The notes: a model not told the origin generated them from the sequence alone. Counted from the first letter of the stretch, positions 6,700 through 14,456 are shown. The stretch is DNA of 27,131 nt from Anaerolineales bacterium (GCA_025938055.1 JAICQC010000015.1:1-27131); one strand, 5' to 3'. Made by a program: numbers and translations.

Positions 6700-6918
6700 A
6701 TGCAAATCATGTACAATGCAAAAACCGATGTGCTCTATATTCGTCTGGATGATAGAAATCAAGATGTGATTAATCGACGCATATCGGATGATGTGGTTCT
6801 TGACATGGGACATAATGAGACAATTGTTGGTATTGAGATTATCGATGCTTCATCGCATACAAATTTGAAAAATATTCTTCCTGTCGAGTATCAAGTAGCC
6901 GCTGGTGTAAACGGGTAA
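6700..6918 (+). CDS. DUF2283 domain protein, probable antitoxin partner
   Basis: A 72-residue protein beginning MQIMYNAKTDVLYIRL, the standard DUF2283 opening, followed by DVVLDMGHNETIVGIEIIDAS, the conserved second half. DUF2283 proteins are commonly encoded next to DUF4258 or related small proteins and are proposed antitoxins. The start is ATG 6700, not the in-frame ATG at 6670, because 6700 gives the family N-terminus and lies 1 bp after the stop of the upstream gene, as expected for coupled translation. Its own stop directly touches the ATG of the bactofilin gene. The pair is more A+T-rich than its neighbours. Confidence 0.8.
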   Translation: MQIMYNAKTDVLYIRLDDRNQDVINRRISDDVVLDMGHNETIVGIEIIDASSHTNLKNILPVEYQVAAGVNG

Positions 6919-7437
6919 ATGTTCAAACGCAATAATACTCCTGCCGAAACGCAGCAGCCTGTTCAGGCAGTCGAGCGCATTACCTCTGTGCTGGGCTCAG
7001 GCGTGATCTGGCACGGCTCCATCAATGGCTCAGGCGGCGTCCGCATTGAGGGCGCCTTCGAAGGCGAGATCGCCCTGCGCGGCATGCTCGTCGTCGGTGA
7101 GACGGGACGCGTTACCTGCCAGAATGTGCGCGCCAACACTGTCATCGTGGCGGGCGCGGTGCGCGGCAATATCACGACCCAAAAGCTGGAGATTCGCTCC
7201 TCAGGGCGCGTGTGGGGGGATGTGATTACAACTGCCTTTGTGACGGAAGAAGGCGCGTTCCTGCGCGGTCAGATCCGCATGGAAGAGACGGTCGAGCTGG
7301 ACCTCGAACCGGCTCCCGAGACCACGCCCTCCGAGGCAGCCCAGGCTGAATCCATTGCCTCGACGCCGATCGTCGTCCCCGAGTCGATGAACGACGGGAC
7401 CACCCGAAAAGTAGCACGGAAAAGAAAAGAAGAATAG
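6919..7437 (+). CDS. Bactofilin-type polymer-forming cytoskeletal protein
   Basis: A 172-residue protein with a central bactofilin domain (about residues 22-115). It has the right-handed helix repeats ITSVLGSGVIWHGSINGSGG, RIEGAFEGEI, GRVTCQNVRANTVIVAGAVRGNI and LEIRSSGRVWGDV. Flanking parts are disordered: an N-terminal charged/Gln tail and a C-terminal acidic then basic tail ending RKVARKRKEE. Bactofilins polymerise without nucleotide and scaffold envelope or shape functions. The ATG directly follows the DUF2283 stop with no obvious ribosome site, so translation may be coupled. The ProRS-like gene follows 27 bp later. Confidence 0.92.
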   Translation: MFKRNNTPAETQQPVQAVERITSVLGSGVIWHGSINGSGGVRIEGAFEGEIALRGMLVVGETGRVTCQNVRANTVIVAGAVRGNITTQKLEIRSSGRVWGDVITTAFVTEEGAFLRGQIRMEETVELDLEPAPETTPSEAAQAESIASTPIVVPESMNDGTTRKVARKRKEE

Positions 7438-7464
7438 TCTTTACAAGAGGGGCGACAAGTCATA

Positions 7465-8682
7465 ATGAGATACCGCGACCTCAACATCCAGACTCAGCGC
7501 GAAGCACCCAATAACGCACGGACGGAGGGCTTCGCCTTCCTTGTCCGTGCGGGGTATTTAACGCGGGAGAACCTCCCCACGTCGTTAGGAGAACATGCAC
7601 TTCACCATTTACGCGCTTCATCTGGTGCCCCTGCCTTTCTTTCACAACTTTCCTTATCGACCATTCGTAATGAAAACGAAACCTTTTACCCAATCCCATC
7701 GGGCTCTGTTGAAGTTGCGCATTGTGTGAATTGTAAATATGCGGAACGTCTCGAACTCGCGCGATTCGCAAAGGCAGCACTTTCACCAGAAGCGGAACTT
7801 CCTCTCGAGAAGGTGCTCACTCCCGACTGTCACACCATCGAGGCGCTGGCAAATTTCCTCGGCGTGCCAAAAGAGAAGACCGCGAAGGCTGTCATGTATA
7901 CCCGTCTGGCCGATGATCGACTTATCTTCGTTGTCGTGCGCGGGGACATGCAGCTCAGCGAAGCAAAACTAAAAACACATGTGGGTGATATCCGCCCGGC
8001 GACAACCGAGGAGATCGAAAGGTCAGGCGCGGCGGCAGGCTATGCCTCGCCCATAGGATTGAAGGATGCGCTGATCGTGGTGGACGACCTGATCCCCCAA
8101 TCGCAGAATCTCGTGGCAGGAGCGAATGAGGCGGGGTATCACTTCAACAACACAAACTACGGGCGCGAGTATTCAGCACAAGTCGTCGAGGATCTGGTTC
8201 AGGCAAAAGCAGGCGATGCCTGCATAAATTGTGGCAGCCCGCTTCGTGTTGAGTCCAGCGTCGTTTTGGCTACCCGCAGCGGCTTGAAACTTGATAGCAT
8301 CCTGCTCGCGCTCGCCGAGACGTATCACGACGCAAAAGGGCTCACCCTCCCCCATCCCGCCGCGCCATTCGACGTGTATCTCATGCATGTCCCGGGCAAG
8401 GAACTGGACACACGCGCCCAAGCGGACGAGATCTACAACGTGCTGCAAAGCGCAGGCATTCCTGTTCTGTTTGACGACCGTGATGAGCGCGCCGGTGTCA
8501 AATTCAATGATGCAGACTTGATCGGCTGCCCGATCCGGGTCACGGTCGGCGAAAAGGCTCTCAAAGAGGGGATGGTAGAATTGAAGCCGCGCAAGGAAAA
8601 AGACAACCGTCTTATAAGCCTCAGCCGCCTGACGAGTCTTACAAATCCACAGGAGTTTTGGGATTTGATCAAAGACATCTAA
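7465..8682 (+). CDS. ProRS-like protein without the aminoacylation core; editing and anticodon domains kept
   Basis: At 405 residues it is about 165 short of bacterial prolyl-tRNA synthetase (about 570). The N-terminus (MRYRDLNIQTQREAPNNART) and the GSVEVAHCVNCKYAERLE segment match ProRS. What should lie between, class II motifs 1 and 2, is missing, replaced by about 50 unrelated residues. The INS editing (YbaK-like) domain is present, including KTAKAVMY with the conserved Lys, GYASPIG and GYHFNNTNYGREY. Motif 3 is also absent (ATRSGLKLDSILLAL where GCYGIGVSRL is expected). The anticodon-binding domain (PFDVYLMHV to the end) is complete. It should not charge tRNA; trans-editing of mischarged tRNA-Pro is the natural inference. 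The open frame argues against simple decay. Confidence 0.85.
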   Translation: MRYRDLNIQTQREAPNNARTEGFAFLVRAGYLTRENLPTSLGEHALHHLRASSGAPAFLSQLSLSTIRNENETFYPIPSGSVEVAHCVNCKYAERLELARFAKAALSPEAELPLEKVLTPDCHTIEALANFLGVPKEKTAKAVMYTRLADDRLIFVVVRGDMQLSEAKLKTHVGDIRPATTEEIERSGAAAGYASPIGLKDALIVVDDLIPQSQNLVAGANEAGYHFNNTNYGREYSAQVVEDLVQAKAGDACINCGSPLRVESSVVLATRSGLKLDSILLALAETYHDAKGLTLPHPAAPFDVYLMHVPGKELDTRAQADEIYNVLQSAGIPVLFDDRDERAGVKFNDADLIGCPIRVTVGEKALKEGMVELKPRKEKDNRLISLSRLTSLTNPQEFWDLIKDI

Positions 8683-8707
8683 GACGTGTTGGATCTGTAA
8701 CGTTTAT

Positions 8708-9625
8708 ATGGACAACACCAGAGTCGGACACTTCCCCCCCGCCAAACAATTTGGGCTGATCCTGCATGGGCTGATCATCATCCTGCTTGCCGGCGCGTCG
8801 ATCTGGGGATTCGCGAACCTTGCCAACACGCAGATGGGTCCGATGTTCGTTTCCTATTTGCTGATCGGCACGCTTGCGTTTGCACCCATTCCCTTCCTGG
8901 GGTATCGCGCCTACGCTCTTTTCAAAGCGGATTATTATATCGACCGCGACAGTCTCGCCATCCTATGGGGATTGCGCGTGGAAGATATCCCGCTGACAGA
9001 CATCGAGTGGGTCCGCCCGGTATCCGACCTGACCCATCCACTGTTGCTGCCGCGCCTCCGATTGCCAGGTGCAGTGCTGGGCACGCGCCGTCACCCCGAC
9101 CTTGGGTCCGTGGAATTCATTGCATCCAGCACCCGAAACCTGATCCTGATCGCTACATCCAAACACGTCTTTGCGATCTCGCCCAGAGACGCTGCTTCTC
9201 TCGTCCGCACCTTTGCGCGCGCCACTGAGTTGGGCAGCCTGACTCCTACAGAGGCGAAATCGGTCTATCCATCCTTTGTCATTACACAGGCATGGGAAAG
9301 CCCGATGGCACGCTTTCTATGGATGACGGGCTTGCTGCTCAATCTGGGTCTAGTTGCCTGGGTTGGATTCCTTATTCCCTCCCTGTCCCAGGTCCCCTTC
9401 GGATTCAATCCGTTCGGTGTTCCCAACGAACCCGCGCCTTCCATACGGCTGATCCTGCTGCCTCTCATTAGCGCGTTGATGTTCATCGCAGGGCTCATTG
9501 CGGGACTCTATTTGTATCGCTGGGAGAAAGAGCGTCCGCTGGCGTTTATCATCTGGCTTTCCAGCACGCTGTGCGCGTTGTTATTCCTCATAGCAGTATT
9601 GATCCTTGTGACCACACCGATCTAA
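8708..9625 (+). CDS. Membrane protein with a PH-like domain
   Basis: A 305-residue protein. Two hydrophobic helices lie at about residues 15-35 and 43-65. A soluble stretch of roughly 120 residues follows (ADYYIDRDSLAILWGLRVEDIPLTDIEWV to FAISPRDAASLVRTF), which resembles bacterial PH (YdbT/YcxE-type) domains. Two or three more helices follow near 200-225, 247-270 and 280-300. There is no enzymatic motif. The ATG of the next gene starts immediately after its stop, so the pair is co-translated. No clear ribosome site is seen before ATG 8708. The function is unknown; the domain call is moderate. Confidence 0.72.
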   Translation: MDNTRVGHFPPAKQFGLILHGLIIILLAGASIWGFANLANTQMGPMFVSYLLIGTLAFAPIPFLGYRAYALFKADYYIDRDSLAILWGLRVEDIPLTDIEWVRPVSDLTHPLLLPRLRLPGAVLGTRRHPDLGSVEFIASSTRNLILIATSKHVFAISPRDAASLVRTFARATELGSLTPTEAKSVYPSFVITQAWESPMARFLWMTGLLLNLGLVAWVGFLIPSLSQVPFGFNPFGVPNEPAPSIRLILLPLISALMFIAGLIAGLYLYRWEKERPLAFIIWLSSTLCALLFLIAVLILVTTPI

Positions 9626-10408
9626 ATGCAGATCCTGTACGGGTTTATCTTCGCAGTCATCATCGCGTTTCTAGCCTACCGCGCGCGCAGCCTCGATAAA
9701 AGCGGAGCCTTCGCCGCGGCGCTCGTCGGGACGATAATCTTCGGCGCTGGCGGCTGGCAGTGGGCAGTCCTTTTACTCACCTTCTTTATCACTTCCTCCG
9801 GTTTGAGCCGCGCCTTCAAGAGGCGGAAACAGGATCTCAGCGAGAAGTTTTCAAAAGGACATCAGCGCGACGCCGGGCAGGTCTTTGGCAACGGAGGATT
9901 GGCGACATTTTTCGCCGCGCTCCACGCGTTTTACCCCGAGTCGATGCTCCCCTGGGTCGGTTTCGCGGCGTCGCTCGCCGCGGTCAATGCAGATACCTGG
10001 GCGACCGAGCTGGGAGTCTTGAGTCCCACTCCGCCGCGTATGATCACGAATCTACGAAAGCGCGTCGAAAAAGGGACTTCGGGTGGAGTCTCGTTATCGG
10101 GAACGGGCGCGTCCCTCCTGGGCTCTGCCGCGATCGCACTCCTTGCCGCGTGGTTTACTGGCGACTGGTCTCTTTTTCCTCTGATCACCTTCGCCGGTCT
10201 GGCAGGTTCTCTCTTCGACTCCTTCCTCGGCGCGACTGTCCAAGCCATGTACTATTGTCCAACCGACAAAAAAGAGACGGAGAAACATCCACTCCATACC
10301 TGCGGCACCGAGACAGTTCACATTCGCGGCTGGAAGTGGCTGAACAACGACTGGATCAATTTTGCGTGTGGTGCATTTGGTACATTTACAGCGCTCTTAC
10401 TAATGTAG
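9626..10408 (+). CDS. DUF92 family integral membrane protein
   Basis: A 260-residue multi-helix membrane protein with the DUF92 signatures RRKQDLSEKFSKGHQRDAGQVFGNGG, AAVNADTWATELGVLS, and GTSGGVSLSGTGASLLGS, with FDSFLGATVQ near the end. DUF92 includes plant VTE6 (phytyl-phosphate kinase) and TMEM19, so a prenyl-phosphate kinase role is possible but unproven here. The ATG follows the stop of the PH-like gene directly. It is the last gene of the + run and faces the oxidoreductase gene tail-to-tail; no strong terminator is visible in the 41 bp between them. Confidence 0.88.
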   Translation: MQILYGFIFAVIIAFLAYRARSLDKSGAFAAALVGTIIFGAGGWQWAVLLLTFFITSSGLSRAFKRRKQDLSEKFSKGHQRDAGQVFGNGGLATFFAALHAFYPESMLPWVGFAASLAAVNADTWATELGVLSPTPPRMITNLRKRVEKGTSGGVSLSGTGASLLGSAAIALLAAWFTGDWSLFPLITFAGLAGSLFDSFLGATVQAMYYCPTDKKETEKHPLHTCGTETVHIRGWKWLNNDWINFACGAFGTFTALLLM

Positions 10409-10449
10409 CAAAATCTATAACAAGATATCCCACTGACCTGTGGTCACTA

Positions 10450-12627
10450 TCAGACTTTGATAATACCCTGCATTCTTAACGACTCTACCGCTGCGAACGT
10501 AGCCTTTGTCACGCCGATCAATTGTTCGTAAGGAATCGGCAGTACTCCACCCTCACGAATGGATCTGGCAAAGGCTTTCCACTCCTCTACCCATCCCTTG
10601 TTCTGTGTCCCTCTTTCTTCTTTTCTCTTTCCATCACGGCTTATTTGCAGCGATACAAAATCATCCAGCACCGCTACCTGTCCGCTGCAAAACACTTCGA
10701 CGCGCTCCTTTGGGAAGGATTTGTCGCCGTTGGCGAGATAGTCCACGATGCCGAGGGAGCCATCCGGGAACGTGAAGGTCATAGAGACATTATCTTCGCG
10801 GTATTTGCCCTTCGACACGCCCTGTCGGGCAGTCAGGGCGGCGCCATCGGGCAGTGCATGCGCCGTCACGGAAACGGGAGCATCTCCGACAAGGAAAGTA
10901 ATGAAATCCACGAAATGACAGGCTTCCCCGATAATGCGTCCTCCGCCGATCTCAGGGTCTTGAGTCCAATGATTGAGGGGAATGGGACCCGCGTTGACAC
11001 GATAGTGAACGTACATGGGTTCGTTGCGATAGGAGAGAAATGAGGAAAGAGATTGGGCGAGAGGGGCAAAGCGACGGTTGAAGCCTGTGAGCAGTAAGCA
11101 GTTATTGGTAATTAATAATTGTTCTTCGATGCTCTTAAGTTGCTCAGGCGTAATGGCTAAGGGTTTCTCTACAAAGACATGCTTGCCAGCACTCAATGCC
11201 TTCACGACTAATTCTGCATGTGTATCGTGGCGGGTGAGGATGGCAACGGTGTTGATGTTCGGGTCGTTGAGGATCTCCTCATCGCTGGAAGTGGCATATT
11301 GGAAGCCAAACTTTTTCCCCGCATGCCGGGCATGGAGTCCGCCTGAGGAGGCGATGCCCACAAGTTCGATGTCACCGGCTTTTTTGATGGAAGGCAGAAG
11401 GACGGAATTAGCAAATAAACCAGCGCCCAATACGCCCAGTTTGCAGGTCGCAGGTTCGAAGGTTGGAACGTTGAACCTGACGACCTTTGAACTTTCCAAC
11501 GTCTCCGCTGTGTCAGGATAAGTAAGTAACACACCTAGAAACTTCTCTTTTTTCTTCCCTGTAATCACTTCATAGGCTTGTGTGGCATTGCTGATATCGA
11601 AACGATGCGTAATCAGCGGCTGAACTTTCAATTTTCCACTTGCCATCAAATCCACCACGGCTTCGAAGTTGCGCCCTTCGGTCCAGCGCACATAGCCAGG
11701 CGGGTAATCGTTCCCCTGTTCTTCGTAGTTCAGGTCATAACGACCCGGTCCATAGGAACGCGAGTTGATGAAGGAAATTTCTTTTTCGTAATAGACCTTG
11801 CGGGGAAAAGTGAGTCCCACCGCGCCGGTGGCAACGACGCGCGCCCGGTCGCGGGCGATGACTCCTGCCAGTTCGACAGGATCATTCGAGGGCGTATCGG
11901 CGCAGATCAGGATCACGTCAAAGCCGCGACTTGCAGTGAACGCGGCAGAGGAGTCAACGGCTTCCTCACGGCGGACAGCCCGCAGCCCAAGCGAGGAGGC
12001 GAGGGCAATACGAGCGTGGTCCACATCGATGCCAAGGACGTTGCATCCCGCGGCGCCCGCGATCTGCGCCGCCAGTAATCCCAACAAGCCCATGCCAATG
12101 ACCGCCACATTTTCACCGATCTGCGGCTCTGCCAGCCGAAACCCATGCAGCGCGATCGCGCCAAGCGTGGTAAAGGCAGCAGATTCAAAATCGACACTTT
12201 CAGGAAGAGGAGTGAGGAGATTACGAGGAACAACATTGTATTCCGCATGGACGGCATACCCCCCACCGGCGCATGCTACACGCTGACCGACCCTGAAACC
12301 CTGCATTTCCTTTCCGAGCGACAGGATCGTGCCTGCGGACGAATATCCCAGCGCCATGGGCTGGTCGAGGCGGTTGAACGCGGCTTGCGCGGTATTGACC
12401 AACCCCTCGCGGCGCGCCTTATCGATGACTTGCCTGACGAGATCCGGGCGCGAACGTGCCTTACCGACGAGACTCTTCTCGGCAAATTCGACAACCATGC
12501 GCTCCGTTCCCGCAGAGACGAGGCTGGCTGCGACCTTGACAAGCACCTGTCCCGCGCGCGGAGTCGGCACGGGCACGTCCTCCACGGTGGATTTTCCGGT
12601 TTTGATATTTTGAATGAGTTGTTTCAT
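10450..12627 (-). CDS. Bi-domain oxidoreductase (MDR alcohol-dehydrogenase-like plus Gfo/Idh/MocA)
   Basis: A 725-residue fusion. Residues about 1-365 form a medium-chain dehydrogenase: the GroES-like part, then the nucleotide motif VIGMGLLGLLAAQIAG. Residues about 395-725 form a Gfo/Idh/MocA oxidoreductase with LGVLGAGLFANSVLLP, the EKPLAI motif, and HFVDFITFLVG. Such fusions are often found near surface-polysaccharide genes and presumably act on sugars or sugar nucleotides; here no such cluster is adjacent. The start is ATG 12627 (MKQLIQNIKTG); a TTG 15 bp upstream is less family-like. The linker around residues 376-395 is encoded by a genome-type minisatellite (11441-11500), and an A+T-rich repeat codes for part of the second domain (11083-11125). 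Confidence 0.9.
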   Translation of the reverse strand: MKQLIQNIKTGKSTVEDVPVPTPRAGQVLVKVAASLVSAGTERMVVEFAEKSLVGKARSRPDLVRQVIDKARREGLVNTAQAAFNRLDQPMALGYSSAGTILSLGKEMQGFRVGQRVACAGGGYAVHAEYNVVPRNLLTPLPESVDFESAAFTTLGAIALHGFRLAEPQIGENVAVIGMGLLGLLAAQIAGAAGCNVLGIDVDHARIALASSLGLRAVRREEAVDSSAAFTASRGFDVILICADTPSNDPVELAGVIARDRARVVATGAVGLTFPRKVYYEKEISFINSRSYGPGRYDLNYEEQGNDYPPGYVRWTEGRNFEAVVDLMASGKLKVQPLITHRFDISNATQAYEVITGKKKEKFLGVLLTYPDTAETLESSKVVRFNVPTFEPATCKLGVLGAGLFANSVLLPSIKKAGDIELVGIASSGGLHARHAGKKFGFQYATSSDEEILNDPNINTVAILTRHDTHAELVVKALSAGKHVFVEKPLAITPEQLKSIEEQLLITNNCLLLTGFNRRFAPLAQSLSSFLSYRNEPMYVHYRVNAGPIPLNHWTQDPEIGGGRIIGEACHFVDFITFLVGDAPVSVTAHALPDGAALTARQGVSKGKYREDNVSMTFTFPDGSLGIVDYLANGDKSFPKERVEVFCSGQVAVLDDFVSLQISRDGKRKEERGTQNKGWVEEWKAFARSIREGGVLPIPYEQLIGVTKATFAAVESLRMQGIIKV
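11441..11500. repeat. AACCT/AGGTT minisatellite inside the oxidoreductase gene
   Basis: The + strand reads as irregular units TTGCAGGTCGCAGGTTCGAA, GGTTGGAACGTTGAACC and GACCTTTGAACTTTCC. The same unit vocabulary occurs between genes at 14004-14100 and in the lutBC fusion near 18553-18578. In frame it encodes the linker between the two oxidoreductase domains. Confidence 0.6.
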
Positions 12628-12691
12628 TGTTGTTTGTACCAAGAGGCGCGTTGAGTATACCTTAAGAAATTGTGATGATATATAATGCCCC

Positions 12692-12741
12692 CGGTCACAA
12701 ATTGCGCTTTTTTACTCTATGGGAAGCGCAATTTGTGACCG
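12692..12741. repeat. 18-bp perfect inverted repeat in the divergent intergenic region
   Basis: Arms CGGTCACAAATTGCGCTT and AAGCGCAATTTGTGACCG, loop of 14 nt. There is no T-tract typical of a terminator. It lies between TATAAT at 12681-12686 and TATAAT at 12749-12754, in the space between the oxidoreductase (-) and aminopeptidase (+) genes. An operator or a mobile palindrome are both possible. Confidence 0.75.
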
Positions 12742-12748
12742 TGAAGGG

Positions 12749-12754
12749 TATAAT
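12749..12754 (+). promoter_or_regulatory. Possible -10 box for the aminopeptidase gene
   Basis: TATAAT about 105 bp before the candidate start codons. No convincing -35 box is seen at 16-18 bp; that position falls in the right arm of the palindrome. Confidence 0.35.
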
Positions 12755-12772
12755 TTGCGCATTCTTACACTA

Positions 12773-12866
12773 TGTCACTCTGAGGGATCGCCTTATGCGA
12801 CCGAGGGTCTCACTTTAAAGGAGGGAGATTCTTCGCTCCTCGAAAAGTGAGTCGCTCAGAATGACA
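12773..12866. repeat. Palindromic repeat element with 12-bp inverted ends, copy B (second subfamily)
   Basis: TGTCACTCTGAG at the left end and CTCAGAATGACA at the right end (11 of 12 pair), 94 bp in total, with inner CTCACTTT/AAAGTGAG arms and AGATTCTTCGCTCC inside. It has the same size and design as copies A and C but a different sequence. The right end contains the ATG at 12861. Confidence 0.8.
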
Positions 12867-14003
12867 AAGGAGCTTTCTGTGGCTGACCCCCGCGTTGCAA
12901 AATTCGCAAAAGTACTGGTTGAACATTCGGCACGCATCATACCCGGTGACCGCGTCCTGATCGAAGCGACGACTGCCGCAGAGCCTCTGGTGCGAGAGCT
13001 ATATGTTCAAATCCTGGAAAAGGGCGGGCATCCCCACCCAATGATCGGCTTCCCTGGCATGATGCCTTTCAGCCAGGATGAAATGTACCTCACCCATGCA
13101 AATGGGGCGCAGCTTGATTTTGTCCCCACCTTTTACAAGATCGCCTACGATCAGTTCGAAAGCCGCATCCGCATCCACTCGGCCACAAACACACGCGGCA
13201 CCACGAACATCGACCCACTCAAGGCGCAGCGACGCGGCAACGCGCTGAGCACGATCACTTCCGCACAGATGCGTCGGGGCGCAGAAGGCGCCTTCAAATG
13301 GGTGACCACTCTCTATCCCACCGATGGCTACGCCCAGGATGCGGGAATGAGCTTGAAGGAATATGAAGACTTTGTCTTTGGCGCGGTCCATGCACATGAG
13401 GATGACCCCATTGCCTACTGGAACAGCACGGCGGCAGGGCAGCAAAAAGCCATCGACTGGCTGACTGGGAAGAGTCAGGTGGTCATGCGCGGACCAAACG
13501 TTGACCTGACACTGTCCATCCAGGGCCGCAAGTTCATGAATTCGGTCGGGGTCTATAACATGCCCGATGGCGAGATCTATACGGGACCCGTGGAAGACTC
13601 GGTTAATGGCTGGGTGAAATTTACGTATCCCGCCATCTATGGCGGTGTGGCTGTCGAAGGCGCGGAGCTCACCTTCAGCCGGGGCCGTGTGGACCAGGCA
13701 AAAGCCGAAAAGAACCAGGACTATCTGATCAAAATGCTCGAGTCTGACTCCGGTTCGCGCTATCTGGGCGAATATGCCATTGGCACAAACTTTGACATCG
13801 ACAAGTTCACCGGTAACATCCTGTTCGATGAAAAGATCGGCGGGACGTTCCACATGGCACTCGGCGCGGGGTATCCCGAAACAGGATCGCACAACAAGTC
13901 CTCGATCCACTGGGATATGATCTGTGACCTGCGCACCGACTCCGAAATCCTTGTGGACGGAGAGTTGTTCTACAAGAACGGGCAGTTTGTGTTCGATAAA
14001 TAG
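12861..14003 (+). CDS. M29 family aminopeptidase (AmpS/thermophilic metalloprotease type)
   Basis: A metallo-aminopeptidase of about 375-380 residues. The two-metal ligand set of the M29 family can be read: Glu in EGAELTF (near 266-269), Glu in GEYAIGTN (near 303), His in GTFHMALG (near 330) with Tyr in GAGYPE, and His/Asp in IHWDMICDLR (near 349-351). It releases N-terminal amino acids from peptides in the cytoplasm. Two starts are possible: ATG 12861, which lies inside the end of a repeat element, or GTG 12879, which has AAAGGAG 7 nt upstream and is more likely (374 residues, MADPRVAKFAKVL). The given range uses the longer form. A terminator made from a minisatellite follows at 14029. Confidence 0.93.
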   Translation: MTKELSVADPRVAKFAKVLVEHSARIIPGDRVLIEATTAAEPLVRELYVQILEKGGHPHPMIGFPGMMPFSQDEMYLTHANGAQLDFVPTFYKIAYDQFESRIRIHSATNTRGTTNIDPLKAQRRGNALSTITSAQMRRGAEGAFKWVTTLYPTDGYAQDAGMSLKEYEDFVFGAVHAHEDDPIAYWNSTAAGQQKAIDWLTGKSQVVMRGPNVDLTLSIQGRKFMNSVGVYNMPDGEIYTGPVEDSVNGWVKFTYPAIYGGVAVEGAELTFSRGRVDQAKAEKNQDYLIKMLESDSGSRYLGEYAIGTNFDIDKFTGNILFDEKIGGTFHMALGAGYPETGSHNKSSIHWDMICDLRTDSEILVDGELFYKNGQFVFDK

Positions 14004-14100
14004 TTTAAGGTTGGAAGGTTTAAATGTTGAAGGTTGAGCAGTTTCCTCAACCTTCTTTTTTTCTTAAGACCTTTGAACCTGCAACCTCGAACCTTAAACC
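14004..14100. repeat. AGGTT/AACCT minisatellite tract between convergent genes
   Basis: The left half runs as TTTAAGGTTGGAAGGTT and the right half as inverted units GAACCTGCAACCTCGAACC. The whole intergenic region, including the terminator stem, is made of this unit. Confidence 0.6.
14029..14062 (+). terminator. Terminator after the aminopeptidase, built in AGGTT repeat sequence
   Basis: Perfect 10-bp stem GAAGGTTGAG/CTCAACCTTC with a 7-nt loop, followed by T7. The stem consists of the AGGTTG unit that also forms the surrounding repeat tract (14004-14100). Confidence 0.88.
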
Positions 14101-14101
14101 C

Positions 14102-14446
14102 TTAATAAAACCCAACCGAGTTATCCACCGCCCGTGCATATTCATCGATCCCCCCACGCACATTGAAGACATTCTTCCAGCCCTGCTGCGCCAGCCAGGC
14201 AGTAACCTGCATGCTGCGATTGCCATGATGGCACAGCACGTAGATCGTGGCGTCCTGGGACTGCGCGGATTCAGACAGCGCCTGCGTCCCTTCGCGTGCC
14301 AGGCGACTCATGGGAGTGGTTTTCAAGCGGGTATCTGATACCCTGGCGAAGTTCAGCTCATGCGGTTCACGCACGTCGAGCAGGATAAATTCGTCATCAG
14401 TTTTTAGTTTCTCAGAAAGTTCAGAGACTGTGATTTCTGGGATCAT
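14102..14446 (-). CDS. Single-domain rhodanese (sulfurtransferase)
   Basis: A 114-residue rhodanese domain. LLDVREPHELNFAR is the conserved N-terminal part, and the active-site loop CHHGNRS holds the catalytic Cys72, followed by AWLAQQGWKNVFNVRGGIDEYA at the C-terminus. Such proteins carry sulfane sulfur as a persulfide on the cysteine; the physiological acceptor is not evident. The gene starts 10 bp after the stop of the phosphorylase gene, so both are on one transcript. There is no obvious functional link to glycogen metabolism. Confidence 0.93.
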   Translation of the reverse strand: MIPEITVSELSEKLKTDDEFILLDVREPHELNFARVSDTRLKTTPMSRLAREGTQALSESAQSQDATIYVLCHHGNRSMQVTAWLAQQGWKNVFNVRGGIDEYARAVDNSVGFY

Positions 14447-14456
14447 GAATTTTCCC

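Noticed and set aside
7465..8682. ProRS gene broken by frameshifts
   Set aside because: The frame is continuous and reads smoothly between domains. The missing motifs are not found in other frames nearby, so the loss is a real deletion within an intact gene.
9760..10479. 239-codon open frame on + over the DUF92 gene
   Set aside because: It is an out-of-frame shadow of DUF92, Arg- and Ser-rich with no domain features.
12999..13910. 303-codon open frame on the - strand
   Set aside because: It lies entirely opposite the M29 aminopeptidase, whose metal ligands are all present. The antisense frame has no recognisable family.
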